A DNA stretch of 64,000 nucleotides from the NCBI RefSeq assembly GCF_900100005.1, contig NZ_FNEB01000005.1, positions 1 through 64,000 on the forward strand, read 5' to 3'. The position numbers were made by a program, and so were the translations under genes. The notes under the pieces are model-generated. The model had not been told where the DNA came from, did no database searches, and was given only the letters and a program-made list of their open reading frames with translations. Within the stretch, counting starts at the first letter, position 1, and every line of letters begins with the position of its first letter. This stretch comes from Lutimaribacter saemankumensis (GTDB lineage Bacteria > Pseudomonadota > Alphaproteobacteria > Rhodobacterales > Rhodobacteraceae). This document shows positions 8,622-16,921 of the stretch, one piece after another.

Positions 8622-9317
8622 ATGTCCGATGACCGCCTGATCGTCGCCCTAGATGTCGCCAACGCTCATTTGGGGCTCGAGATGGCCGGGAAGATCGGCG
8701 ATGCCGTCAGCTTCTACAAGATCGGCCTTGGCATGCTGACCGGCGGCGGGCTGGCCCTGGCCAACGAGCTCAAGCAAGAGCACGGCAAGCGCATCTTCCT
8801 CGACATGAAGCTGTTCGATATCGGCGCCACGGTGGAAAACGCCGTGCGTGGACTGGCGCAGTTCGATCTTGATTTTCTGACGGTGCATGGCGATCCCCAC
8901 GTCGTACGCGCGGCAAAGGAAGGCGCCGCCGGCAAGGACATGAAGATCCTCGCCGTCACGATCCTGACCTCGCTGGACCGCAGCGATCTGGACGCCGGGC
9001 TGATCAAGCCGGGCGACATTGCCGATATCGTCGCAGAGCGCGCGGCCCGCGCGTTCGAGGCCGGGGCAGACGGCGTGATCGCCAGCCCGCAGGAATCCGC
9101 GATGATACGCGCCCTTCCCCAATCCGAAGGCCGATTGATCGTAACGCCGGGCGTGCGGCCGGCCGGCGCGGATCTGGGCGACCAGAAACGTGTAACCACC
9201 CCGGCACAGGCCATCGCCAACGGTTCCGACCACATCGTGGTCGGACGGCCCATCTGGAAGGCGGCCGACCCGCGCGCAGCGGCGCAGGCCATCGTCGACG
9301 AACTGGCGGGCGTCTAG
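8622..9317 (+). CDS. pyrF: Orotidine 5'-phosphate decarboxylase
   Basis: Protein of 231 residues, the usual length. It catalyses the last step of UMP synthesis, OMP to UMP plus CO2. The catalytic DxKxxD stretch is visible (FLDMKLFDIG), with the N-terminal VALDVAN strand, the Lys in YKIGLGM, the phosphate-binding VTPGVRPAGAD and the C-terminal VVGRPIW. AAGGAGCCGCCC precedes the ATG. Its last four bases overlap the end of the convergent Nudix gene. The small ORF upstream may be cotranscribed with it. Confidence 0.97.
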   Translation: MSDDRLIVALDVANAHLGLEMAGKIGDAVSFYKIGLGMLTGGGLALANELKQEHGKRIFLDMKLFDIGATVENAVRGLAQFDLDFLTVHGDPHVVRAAKEGAAGKDMKILAVTILTSLDRSDLDAGLIKPGDIADIVAERAARAFEAGADGVIASPQESAMIRALPQSEGRLIVTPGVRPAGADLGDQKRVTTPAQAIANGSDHIVVGRPIWKAADPRAAAQAIVDELAGV

Positions 9318-9748
9318 GCCACGCTGCCGCGTTGCATGACGTGCAGGTACAGCTTCAGACGTTCCTTGAAATGCGGGATGCCCAAAGGGTGTGACAGGTA
9401 ATCTGCCGGCTGCATGAGCGCCCATGCCTGGCCCTCATCTCCCAAACGGATGGACGCGGCCGCATCGGCCGGCAGACGCCCCACGAATAGCCATCCAACC
9501 GCGCGATCCGGGCGCAAGAACGCGCGGTTCCAGACCAAGGCCTCGCGCGGCACGGCGATCCCCAACTCTTCTTCCGTTTCGCGCAAGGCGCAATCCTGTG
9601 CGGTTTCACCACCTTCGCGCCCGCCTCCGGGAAAATCCCAATACCCGGCCCAATCGAGACCCGGCCGGTCGTCCCGCCGGATCACGGCCAACCTGTCCCC
9701 AAGGAAAAGCGCCAGCTTGGCGCCGATGAAATCGCTGTCGTCCCGCAT
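9314..9748 (-). CDS. Nudix hydrolase
   Basis: Protein of 144 residues with a complete Nudix box GX5EX7REUXEEXGU (within GREGGETAQDCALRETEEEL), preceded by WDFPGG. The enzyme should hydrolyse a nucleoside diphosphate linked to another group; the early strand GDRLAVIRRDD and the WDFPGGGRE context resemble MutT-like sanitising enzymes, but the substrate cannot be read from the sequence. It ends tail-to-tail with pyrF (4-base overlap) and is divergent from dinB 47 bases away. Confidence 0.85.
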   Translation of the reverse strand: MRDDSDFIGAKLALFLGDRLAVIRRDDRPGLDWAGYWDFPGGGREGGETAQDCALRETEEELGIAVPREALVWNRAFLRPDRAVGWLFVGRLPADAAASIRLGDEGQAWALMQPADYLSHPLGIPHFKERLKLYLHVMQRGSVA

Positions 9749-9795
9749 CCTGCAACCTTATATACTGCGTTCCATCGCAAACCAGCACCAAGCCC

Positions 9796-11049
9796 ATGCC
9801 AGCCCTTTGCCGCGATTGCCTGACTGCCTTTGAAGACGGAGCCCGCTGCCCCGCCTGCCGGTCTCCGCGTGTCACGCGGCATGCCGAACTTTTCGACCTG
9901 GGGATCGCGCATATGGATTGCGACGCCTTTTACGCCAGCGTCGAAAAACGCGACAATCCCGATCTTGCCGACAAGCCCGTGATCATAGGCGGTGGCCGTC
10001 GCGGCGTCGTATCGACCGCATGCTATGTCGCACGGATTCGCGGAGTGCGGTCGGCAATGCCGATGTTCCAGGCACTGAAACTTTGCCCCGATGCGGTGAT
10101 CATAAAGCCCCGCATGTCACTCTATGCCGAAGTCAGCCGCCAGATACGCACCATGATGGAAGAGCTGACACCCTCGATCGAGCCGCTTTCGCTGGACGAA
10201 GCATTCCTTGACCTGACGGGCACGGCCAAGCTGCATGGGCATCCCCCGGCCATAATGCTGGCGCGGCTGGTCAAACGCATGCGATCCGAGTTGGGTATCA
10301 CCGGATCCATCGGCCTGAGCCACAACAAGTTCCTGGCAAAGGTCGCCTCGGACCTCGACAAACCGCACGGGTTTTCCGTCATTGGACGGGCAGAAACCGC
10401 CGATTTCCTCCGTGACAAACCGGTTCGTATGATCTGGGGCGTCGGCCAGGCCGCGCAGGCCTCGCTGGATCAGGCGGGCATCCGCACGTTCCGCGACCTA
10501 CTCCGCTGGGAACAGCGCGATCTGGTCGCGCGTTTCGGGTCGATGGGCGACCGGCTCTGGCACCTTGCGCGGGGACAGGATAACCGCAGGGTCAGCCGCG
10601 ATGCGCCGGTCAAATCGATCTCGAACGAAACCACCTTTTCGGAAGACACAGCCGACACCGACCTGCTGGACGGGCATATATGGCGCATGGCCGAAAAGGT
10701 GGCGGATCGCGCCAAGGCAAAGGGAAAAGCCGGCCGCGTGATCACGCTGAAACTGAAACGCGCCGATCACAAGCTTCTGACGCGCCGGACGTCCTTGCGC
10801 GACGCCACGCAGATGGCCGACACGATCTACCGAACGGCGCGGGCGCTTTTCGACCAGACAGACCACAAGTCCCCCTATCGCCTTCTGGGCGTGGGTTTGT
10901 CCGAGCTTTGCGGCGAAGACGTCGCCGACCTGTCCGGTGACCTGCTCGACCCGCAGGCGCGGGCCCGTGCAAAGGCAGAACGCGCAACAGACGAGATTCG
11001 CAAAAGGTTCGGCGAAGACGCGATCCTGAAAGGGCGCGCCCTGCGCTAG
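9796..11049 (+). CDS. dinB: DNA polymerase IV (Y-family), with N-terminal Cys4 motif
   Basis: Protein of 417 residues. The Y-family polymerase core begins near residue 38: metal ligands in AHMDCDAFYASVE (Asp41) and SLDEAFLDL, the finger region, then HhH motifs (IRTFRDLLRWE) and the little-finger domain. It performs error-prone translesion synthesis. The first 25 residues carry two CxxC pairs (Cys5, Cys8, Cys18, Cys21), a probable small zinc-binding extension not found in E. coli DinB. I see no obvious SOS box in the 47-base gap to the divergent Nudix gene. Confidence 0.95.
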   Translation: MPALCRDCLTAFEDGARCPACRSPRVTRHAELFDLGIAHMDCDAFYASVEKRDNPDLADKPVIIGGGRRGVVSTACYVARIRGVRSAMPMFQALKLCPDAVIIKPRMSLYAEVSRQIRTMMEELTPSIEPLSLDEAFLDLTGTAKLHGHPPAIMLARLVKRMRSELGITGSIGLSHNKFLAKVASDLDKPHGFSVIGRAETADFLRDKPVRMIWGVGQAAQASLDQAGIRTFRDLLRWEQRDLVARFGSMGDRLWHLARGQDNRRVSRDAPVKSISNETTFSEDTADTDLLDGHIWRMAEKVADRAKAKGKAGRVITLKLKRADHKLLTRRTSLRDATQMADTIYRTARALFDQTDHKSPYRLLGVGLSELCGEDVADLSGDLLDPQARARAKAERATDEIRKRFGEDAILKGRALR

Positions 11050-11050
11050 G

Positions 11051-11914
11051 TCATTCGGCAGCGAGGGGCTGTTCGGTGGCCGACCCCATATCGGATATCT
11101 CGGCGATAACACCGCTCAACAAAGTCTGCATCGCTTTGAAATTGCCATTGGGCCGGATCATCTGCTCGTTCATGTAAAGCGAACGGTCAATCTCGATCTG
11201 CACGACATGCTGACGGCGCAGCGGCCGGCCATAATGCTGTGCGGTGAACGCGCCCGCGAAAGGCGCGTTGCGCACCACGTTCAGCCCGGCCGCAGCAAAG
11301 GCCGCTTCGATCCTGTCCACGATCTCGGCGCTGGCGGATGCACCGAAGCGATCGCCAAGAACCACCTCGGGTCGGCGCACACCGGCGCGTGCGATACCGT
11401 CCATCGCTTCGTGCGGCATCGAATGGCAATCGATCAGGATCGCCTCGCCGAACAACTCAAGCGACTCGCGCAGCAGCTTTTGCAGGGTGGCGTGATAGGG
11501 GCGCCAATACGTGTCGATGCGATTCAGCGCCTCGATCCTCGAAAGCTTCCCGCTGTAGATCGCCCGCCCACCCGCAACGACACGGGGCACGACACCCAGC
11601 CCTGACGCGACGCGCGGATTATGCGCCGGTTGGCGAACATCGGAAATCAGTGCCGGGTCCAATTCGTCCGCACTGCGATTCAGATCGATGAAGGCACGCG
11701 GCGCACCTGCCAGCAGCAATGGCGCCCCGTACTGCGGCGCAGCCGCGAACAGCTTGTCCACAAAGGCGTCTTCCGAGCTGCGGATCGTATGCTCGTCGAG
11801 AATCGAGCGTTGCAGGAACCTGCGCGAATAATCCCGCCCGCTATGCGGCGACGCGAAAACGACGCTTGTCGTGCGTTTTACGGGGGCAATCAGTTGGTAG
11901 GCGACCTTGGGCAT
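11051..11914 (-). CDS. N-formylglutamate amidohydrolase family protein
   Basis: Protein of 287 residues of the N-formylglutamate amidohydrolase (HutG-like, zinc) family. Visible features are ASPHSGRDYS near the N-terminus, DLNRSADELDP and ILIDCHSMPHEA, which supply the metal and catalytic residues. The family hydrolyses N-formyl-L-glutamate to formate and glutamate in histidine degradation, but stand-alone members without neighbouring hut genes may act on other N-acyl amino acids, and no hut gene is seen here. It is convergent with dinB, with one base between stop codons. Confidence 0.85.
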   Translation of the reverse strand: MPKVAYQLIAPVKRTTSVVFASPHSGRDYSRRFLQRSILDEHTIRSSEDAFVDKLFAAAPQYGAPLLLAGAPRAFIDLNRSADELDPALISDVRQPAHNPRVASGLGVVPRVVAGGRAIYSGKLSRIEALNRIDTYWRPYHATLQKLLRESLELFGEAILIDCHSMPHEAMDGIARAGVRRPEVVLGDRFGASASAEIVDRIEAAFAAAGLNVVRNAPFAGAFTAQHYGRPLRRQHVVQIEIDRSLYMNEQMIRPNGNFKAMQTLLSGVIAEISDMGSATEQPLAAE

Positions 11915-11979
11915 CTGCTATGATCCGGGCTGCTCGTTCGCTTTCAACATAGACCGATAACAACGGATGCCAAAAGCCC

Positions 11980-12008
11980 TTGATCCCCCTGCCGACTCCT
12001 TTTATAGG
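11980..12008 (+). promoter_or_regulatory. Candidate sigma-70 promoter of tRNA-Val
   Basis: TTGATC (11980-11985), a 17-base spacer and TATAGG (12003-12008) form a plausible -35/-10 pair about 65 bases upstream of the mature tRNA. Confidence 0.5.
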
Positions 12009-12072
12009 AACGCGAACCGGCGCGGACTTCCGCGCCCCTATTTGTTAGGGGCGATGAAAGTGTCGGTACTTC

Positions 12073-12147
<75 letters not shown>

Positions 12148-12217
12148 TGAATTCACTGTCCCTTCGGGGACGACCTGCAATGGCGCACGCCCGCGCCGCG
12201 ACGAAAGGAGAGGACCG

Positions 12218-12343
12218 ATGAAGGTCAAGAACTCGCTCCGCTCGCTCAAGCAGCGTCACCGCGACTGCCGTGTCGTGCGCCGCAAGGGCCGCGTCTACGT
12301 CATCAACAAGACGCAGCGCCGGTTCAAAGCCCGCCAGGGCTGA
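12218..12343 (+). CDS. rpmJ: 50S ribosomal protein L36
   Basis: Very short gene of 41 residues, starting [18 protein letters not shown] and ending QRRFKARQG, typical of L36 in the form that lacks the four-residue zinc site (only one Cys, at position 17). The protein is extremely basic and binds 23S rRNA in the large subunit. AAAGGAGAGGACCG precedes the ATG. It is followed closely by a strong terminator, and stands alone outside the ribosomal protein operons, as is common in alphaproteobacteria. Confidence 0.95.
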   Translation: MKVKNSLRSLKQRHRDCRVVRRKGRVYVINKTQRRFKARQG

Positions 12344-12367
12344 TCTGAACCGACGTTCGAGCATGAA

Positions 12368-12406
12368 AAGACCGTTGCCTGCGATCCAGGCGACGGTCTT
12401 TTTTCT
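12368..12406 (+). terminator. Terminator after rpmJ
   Basis: AAGACCGTTGCCTG and CAGGCGACGGTCTT form a 14-base stem with one G-T pair, followed by a T-rich run (TTTTTTCTTT). Confidence 0.9.
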
Positions 12407-12424
12407 TTGGCGCATCGAAAACCG

Positions 12425-12985
12425 TCACCCGGCAGATGCGTCGAAACTGTCCAGGAGAATATCGATCCCTTCCGCAGATCCCGGAAAGGCAACCCGCCGC
12501 GCCGTGATCTCAGGCGTGAAAACATTCGAAAAGTTCTGCAGGGTCTCTTCGAAAAACACCTCGGCCGTGTGCTCGGAACAAAGATTCGCTTCGACGCACA
12601 GCCCCAGAAGATCAAAGTAGTAGATCACGTTGTCGAACTCGGCCTGCGCTTCGGTCGTCTTCAGAACGGCAGCGGCAACGTTCCTTTCCATGCGTTCCAT
12701 CAATTCGGCGCTTTCCTTTGCCGCCTGCCGGTCTGCTTCGGGAATCGAACGCTCAACCGTCACGAACCGATCCCGCAGGGACAGGAAATCGGCGCGATAG
12801 CCCTCTTCGGTCCAGCGGTCGATCAGGTTCAGGGTTTTCTCGGCGCGGCCCGCCTCGAGCGATTGGACATATTCGAAGACGCCGAACAGCACCCCCAGTG
12901 CGGTAACGGCCTGAAACAGGTTGCCCAACGCGCTCCAGCGGCCGGACGAAAGGCCAAGAAGGGCCGGTTTTTCGGGTACAGCCAT
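12425..12985 (-). CDS. Membrane-anchored helical protein, third gene of the caspase operon
   Basis: Protein of 186 residues. A hydrophobic segment (about residues 20-42, LGNLFQAVTALGVLFGVFEY) is followed by a soluble, mostly helical part (TLNLIDRWTEEGYRADF, then Glu/Ala-rich helices). This layout resembles DUF4760-type proteins, but I cannot assign the family with certainty and no function is known. It starts four bases after the stop of the small Cys-containing protein and is the last gene of the operon that starts with the caspase-fold gene. Its stop lies just beyond the rpmJ terminator, which points towards it. Confidence 0.75.
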   Translation of the reverse strand: MAVPEKPALLGLSSGRWSALGNLFQAVTALGVLFGVFEYVQSLEAGRAEKTLNLIDRWTEEGYRADFLSLRDRFVTVERSIPEADRQAAKESAELMERMERNVAAAVLKTTEAQAEFDNVIYYFDLLGLCVEANLCSEHTAEVFFEETLQNFSNVFTPEITARRVAFPGSAEGIDILLDSFDASAG

Positions 12986-12989
12986 GGGG

Positions 12990-13379
12990 TCACTCGCACT
13001 CCGTATCCAATTCGATCCGCAGATCGGACATCTGGCGCGCGGTGCGCAGCCGCTGGTTCACGCATTCGATGGCTTCGAGATCCAGCAGGTATGTGACACG
13101 CGGCGTGGTTTGCCGTGCATCGGCAAGGCTGTCGAGATTCGGAAAGGCATCCAGGCCCCGTGGCCCGCCACAATCCTTCAGGTTCACTTCGGTGCGTTTG
13201 GCAGGGTCGGTCTGCGCGGCGCGGCGGAACTCTTCCGCATTCATCAAAAAGCACTTGGCCGTTTTCGGCGTGAATTCGACCACCCGGTCGCAGATAAAGC
13301 ACTGGGCCATGGCCGATACCGGCAGTAACGCCAGCCAAAGGCCCGAAAAGACGCAGCGCAAGGTGGCGTTCACGAACAT
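12990..13379 (-). CDS. Small exported cysteine-containing protein in the caspase operon
   Basis: Protein of 129 residues with a Sec signal peptide (MFVNATLRCVFSGLWLALLPVSAMA, cleavage before QCF). The mature part has a CFIC pair at its start and further Cys residues (AKCFLMN, LKDCGGP, IECVN, DTECE), enough for disulfides in the periplasm. No family recognised. Its ATG lies inside the last codons of the caspase gene (10-base overlap), which indicates translational coupling and a shared role with it. Confidence 0.75.
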   Translation of the reverse strand: MFVNATLRCVFSGLWLALLPVSAMAQCFICDRVVEFTPKTAKCFLMNAEEFRRAAQTDPAKRTEVNLKDCGGPRGLDAFPNLDSLADARQTTPRVTYLLDLEAIECVNQRLRTARQMSDLRIELDTECE

Positions 13380-14644
13380 CCTAGGCTTGTCTCCAATGCC
13401 TTGATCTGGGCGATTTCTGCACGTTCGGCCGGGCTTAGCGGGACATTGGCGGCCGTCAGCCCCGGATTGCAGTTCGCGTTGGGAAATGCCGCCTGACCAC
13501 GGGCACTCCGAAAGCAATACCCATGCCGCGCGAAGAATGCGTTGCGCTGATACCAAAGCGCATCGCACTGGTTCGCGCCAGCCGCCCGGGGTTGCAGCGC
13601 GGTGATCCAGTTCGAATGGGCCCAACCCGTCAGGCCGGTTTCGGTTCGTACATTCAACCAAGACCCCTGCGCGCCCAGCACGACCAGTCGCGTACCTTCC
13701 GACATCTTGGCGATCCGTTGCGCGCCCGACGTGGTGCCGTTGCGTAGCGCAAGAAAGTAGTCGCCGTTCGGATCGAGGCCCGAAACCATATGCGTGAACT
13801 CTCCGCTGCGCGTGGCCGGTGCGGTCTGAACGGGTGGCGGGGGCACCGTGGCGGGCGGTGCCTGAACCGCACTGGCCGGTGGCGCTGCGGACAAATAGAC
13901 CCGTTCGATCAGGGACGAGTTTTCCCACGGCACCTGCGCCCCGCCGGTGTCGCGCACCACATCCCCCCGAACCTTGCGCATCAGCTCGTGCAAGTCGTCA
14001 TTGGCCGATGTGATATGACGCAACAGCGCAGACGTGAACGGGCTGTTGCGCCCTGCCCCGTCAAGCGCCACGTTGCCGGGCTGGGTCGAGAAGGCGATGT
14101 ATGACCCGATGCCGGCGTCCACCTTCGCAAGGCCGCGGGCCGCGCTGCCAAGCGACCGGCCTTTCGCCTCGGCGGTGAAAGGGTTGTTCCGGCAGGCGTC
14201 CAGTATGATGATGTTCGTGTCGGCGCGCAGCTCCATCTCTTTCAGGATCGCCTGCAAGCTGACCGAGCTTGCCTTCATTTCGTCGGCAGTCGCCCCGTGC
14301 GCATCCACCGGAATGACAAAGTTCTCGGCACCGATCTGCACCCCGTGCCCCGAAAAATAGAACAGGGCCACGTCGCCTTCGGACAGTTTCGCCGTCACGT
14401 CTGCCGTGAGGCGCAGCATCTCGATCCGGGTCAGATCATACCCGTCATGGACATCGAAACCGATCCTGCGCAAGGCCGCGGAAACATCGCGGGCATCCTG
14501 GGCCGCGTTCGGCAGATACCCGTCGCCGGGGTAAGACGAATTCCCGATCACCAGGGCGACACGGCCGTCCGCGCGCCCCGCCGAAGGAACGACAATCGGC
14601 GCCACACAGAGAAACAGAAAGAACAATAGTCGGAGCAAAGGCAT
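13370..14644 (-). CDS. Secreted caspase-fold (peptidase C14) protein with SH3b and YARHG domains
   Basis: Protein of 424 residues. A Sec signal peptide (about 1-25) is followed by a C14 caspase domain (about 27-250) with the catalytic dyad His100 (FYFSGHGVQ) and Cys151 (ILDACRNNPF). A Pro/Ala-rich linker (about 253-278) leads to a bacterial SH3 domain (about 310-350, GSWLNVRTETGLTGWAHS) and a C-terminal YARHG domain (about 358-395, LWYQRNAFFARHGYCF). Caspase-fold proteases cut after Arg/Lys or Asp; SH3b and YARHG suggest binding to cell wall or envelope. It heads a three-gene operon with two envelope proteins. The substrate and role are unknown. Confidence 0.88.
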   Translation of the reverse strand: MPLLRLLFFLFLCVAPIVVPSAGRADGRVALVIGNSSYPGDGYLPNAAQDARDVSAALRRIGFDVHDGYDLTRIEMLRLTADVTAKLSEGDVALFYFSGHGVQIGAENFVIPVDAHGATADEMKASSVSLQAILKEMELRADTNIIILDACRNNPFTAEAKGRSLGSAARGLAKVDAGIGSYIAFSTQPGNVALDGAGRNSPFTSALLRHITSANDDLHELMRKVRGDVVRDTGGAQVPWENSSLIERVYLSAAPPASAVQAPPATVPPPPVQTAPATRSGEFTHMVSGLDPNGDYFLALRNGTTSGAQRIAKMSEGTRLVVLGAQGSWLNVRTETGLTGWAHSNWITALQPRAAGANQCDALWYQRNAFFARHGYCFRSARGQAAFPNANCNPGLTAANVPLSPAERAEIAQIKALETSLGCS

Positions 14645-14726
14645 CTACCGCCCCCAGGCAACAATCCCTAAAGGGTGGCACATAAGCCTGTTCCAATCAA
14701 TCGCGGTGGTGAAACCGCGCGACCAC

Positions 14727-15947
14727 TCAACCGTAGTCGCGCGTGTCCTCGATGACTTTGCCGTCATTGGGCAGGCTGCCGGGCGCCACGATTTCGACCT
14801 TGCCCTTTAGTTTCAGCACTTCGGCCACGGTCCGGCCGAACGCCTCTTCCGACCCGCCCGACGCCTCGATCTGAACGGTCATGACATCCATTTCGCCATC
14901 GCGGCCGGCGATCACGCGGGCACGCGAAATTTCGTTGTGCTTCGCGACCAGTTGGGCCACCTGTTCGGGGCGGACGAACATGCCCTTGATCTTGGTGGTC
15001 TGGTCCGCGCGGCCCATCCATCCCTTGATCCGCATATTCGTGCGCCCGCAAGGTGAGGTGCCTTCCATCACGGCCGACAGGTCACCGGTGGCGAACCGGA
15101 TCAGCGGGTAATCGGGGTTCAGCGTCGTCACTACGACCTCACCGACCTGACCGGGGGCAACGGGATCGCCTGTACCGGGTGTAACGATTTCGACGATCAC
15201 ACCCTCGTCCACGATCATGCCTTCCATCGCGTCGGATTCGTAGGCGATGTTTCCAAGGTCCGCGGTCGCATAGGATTGCAGGCATGTGATCCCGCGATCC
15301 GCGTATTCCTGCCGCAGGCTGGGGAACAGGGCGCCGCCACCCACAGCCGCCTTGGTGATCGCCAGTTTGACGCCCATCTCGTCGGCTTTGTCCAGGATCA
15401 CCTTCAGATAGTCTGGCGTGCCTGCATAGGCGGTGGTGCCGATGTCGCGTGCGGCCGTCACCTGCAATTCGGTCTGGCCGGTCCCGGCGGGCAGAACTGC
15501 CGCCCCCACCGCCCTTGCACCCGACTCAAAGATCATGCCCGCAGGCGTCAGGTGATAGCCGAAACAGTTCTGAACGATGTCGCCGCGTCCGATGCCACAG
15601 GCGTTCAGGAAACGGCCCATGCGCCACCAGTCATGCTCGATTCCACCCGGTTCATAAATCGGGCCGGGCGACTGAAAGATATGCGCAAAGCCGCTGGCCG
15701 GACGCGTGGTCAAACCGCCGAAGGGGTTTCCAGCATCCTGAACCGCGCCAAGATCGGATTTACGAATGACAGGCAGCCGCGACAGGGTGGCCGCATCGAC
15801 AACCTGCGCGGGGTCGAAATCATCCAGTCGTCCGTCGTAGCCGGGCAGCCCCTTGGCCCGAGCGACCTGTTCCGGCAGCGCCTTTGCCAGCGCGGCCGAG
15901 CGTTCATCCGCGCTGCGGGTTTCCAACTCGTCAAAATATCCGCTCAT
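14727..15947 (-). CDS. Phenylacetate-CoA-ligase-like AMP-forming enzyme
   Basis: Protein of 406 residues in the PaaK-like branch of the adenylate-forming superfamily. Seen are QSPGPIYEPGG, the YATADLGN stretch (the acyl-adenylate aromatic/acid motif), VVVTTLNPDYPLIRFATGDLS, and the hinge GRADQTTKIKGMFVRPEQV. It would activate a carboxylic, often aromatic, acid to its CoA thioester. Two ATGs are possible (15953, 15947); the second has GAGG at a better distance. It is the last gene of the liv-type transport operon, so the transported compound is probably its substrate. No paa ring-hydroxylation genes are present. Confidence 0.82.
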   Translation of the reverse strand: MSGYFDELETRSADERSAALAKALPEQVARAKGLPGYDGRLDDFDPAQVVDAATLSRLPVIRKSDLGAVQDAGNPFGGLTTRPASGFAHIFQSPGPIYEPGGIEHDWWRMGRFLNACGIGRGDIVQNCFGYHLTPAGMIFESGARAVGAAVLPAGTGQTELQVTAARDIGTTAYAGTPDYLKVILDKADEMGVKLAITKAAVGGGALFPSLRQEYADRGITCLQSYATADLGNIAYESDAMEGMIVDEGVIVEIVTPGTGDPVAPGQVGEVVVTTLNPDYPLIRFATGDLSAVMEGTSPCGRTNMRIKGWMGRADQTTKIKGMFVRPEQVAQLVAKHNEISRARVIAGRDGEMDVMTVQIEASGGSEEAFGRTVAEVLKLKGKVEIVAPGSLPNDGKVIEDTRDYG

Positions 15948-16029
15948 CTGCATATCCTCTCAGCACCCAGGCGCATCCGGGCCTGCGGGCGGTCAGTTCT
16001 GGTCTCGAAAGGTCGGTGCGTCGTCCGGC

Positions 16030-16857
16030 TCAGCTCAGCCAACGCTTACGGCGGCGATAGGATCGCACGTCACGAAAGCTCTTGCGGCCTTCGTCCGACA
16101 TACCGAGGTAGAATTCCTTCACGTCCGGGTTCTCGCGCAGTTCCTTGGCGGGCCCGTCCATCACGACACGGCCGTTTTCCAGGATGTATCCGTAATGCGC
16201 GAACCGCAGGGCGACGTTCGTGTTCTGCTCGGCCAGAAGGAAGGTGTAGCCTTCGCTTTCATTCAACGACTTCACGATATCGAAGATCTGTTCGACCAAC
16301 TGCGGCGCAAGGCCCATGCTGGGTTCGTCCAGAAGGATCGTTTCCGGCCGGCTCATCAGGGCGCGGCCGATGGCGACCATCTGCTGTTCACCGCCCGAGG
16401 TATAGCCAGCCTGACTGCGGCGCCGCTCTTTCAGGCGCGGGAAATAGTTGTAGACCATTTCAAGATCGGCATCGATCTCGGACTTGCTCGACCCGCGGGT
16501 ATAAGCCCCGGTCAGCAGGTTTTCCTCGACCGTGAGGTGCTCGAAGCAGTGACGCCCCTCCATCACCTGGATCACGCCTTTCTTCACCAGGTCCGAAGGG
16601 TTCAGATCCTGCACGCGTTCGCCGCGATACTGGATGTTGCCCTTGGTCACCTCGCCCCGCTCCGAGGCCAGAAGGTTCGAAATGGCTTTCAGTGTCGTGG
16701 TCTTGCCCGCACCATTGCCTCCAAGAAGCGCGGTAATCCCGCCCTTGGGCACTTTCAGGCTGACACCCTTCAGCACGAGGATCACGTGATTGTAGATCAC
16801 CTCGATGTTGTTGACCTCCAACAGGGTCTCTGTCTGCGTTTCAGCGGCGTCCAGCAT
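16030..16857 (-). CDS. livF: Branched-chain amino acid-type ABC transporter, ATPase LivF
   Basis: Protein of 275 residues. ABC ATPase with Walker A (GGNGAGKTT), the LivF-type signature SGGEQQMVAIGRAL and Walker B ILLDEPSMGLAP. It pairs with LivG to power the LivHM permeases. The chosen ATG at 16857 gives MLDAAETQTETLLEVNN and is preceded by GGAG; the longer frame adds a basic stretch that is not LivF-like. The C-terminus (RSYRRRKRWLS) is unusually basic. Operon neighbours suggest the substrate is an organic acid activated to CoA, not necessarily an amino acid. Confidence 0.92.
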   Translation of the reverse strand: MLDAAETQTETLLEVNNIEVIYNHVILVLKGVSLKVPKGGITALLGGNGAGKTTTLKAISNLLASERGEVTKGNIQYRGERVQDLNPSDLVKKGVIQVMEGRHCFEHLTVEENLLTGAYTRGSSKSEIDADLEMVYNYFPRLKERRRSQAGYTSGGEQQMVAIGRALMSRPETILLDEPSMGLAPQLVEQIFDIVKSLNESEGYTFLLAEQNTNVALRFAHYGYILENGRVVMDGPAKELRENPDVKEFYLGMSDEGRKSFRDVRSYRRRKRWLS

Positions 16858-16884
16858 GTCCACGCTCCGTAAATCGGTTGATGC

Positions 16885-16909
16885 GGGCCGCCGCACGATA
16901 CGGCGGCCC
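16885..16909 (-). other. Stem-loop between livK and livF
   Basis: GGGCCGCCG (16885-16893) pairs perfectly with CGGCGGCCC (16901-16909). It lies just after the livK stop in the transcript and has no T run, so it is more likely a 3'-protecting hairpin or a partial attenuator than a full terminator. Confidence 0.65.
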
Positions 16910-16921
16910 GTCTGTCCTGGC

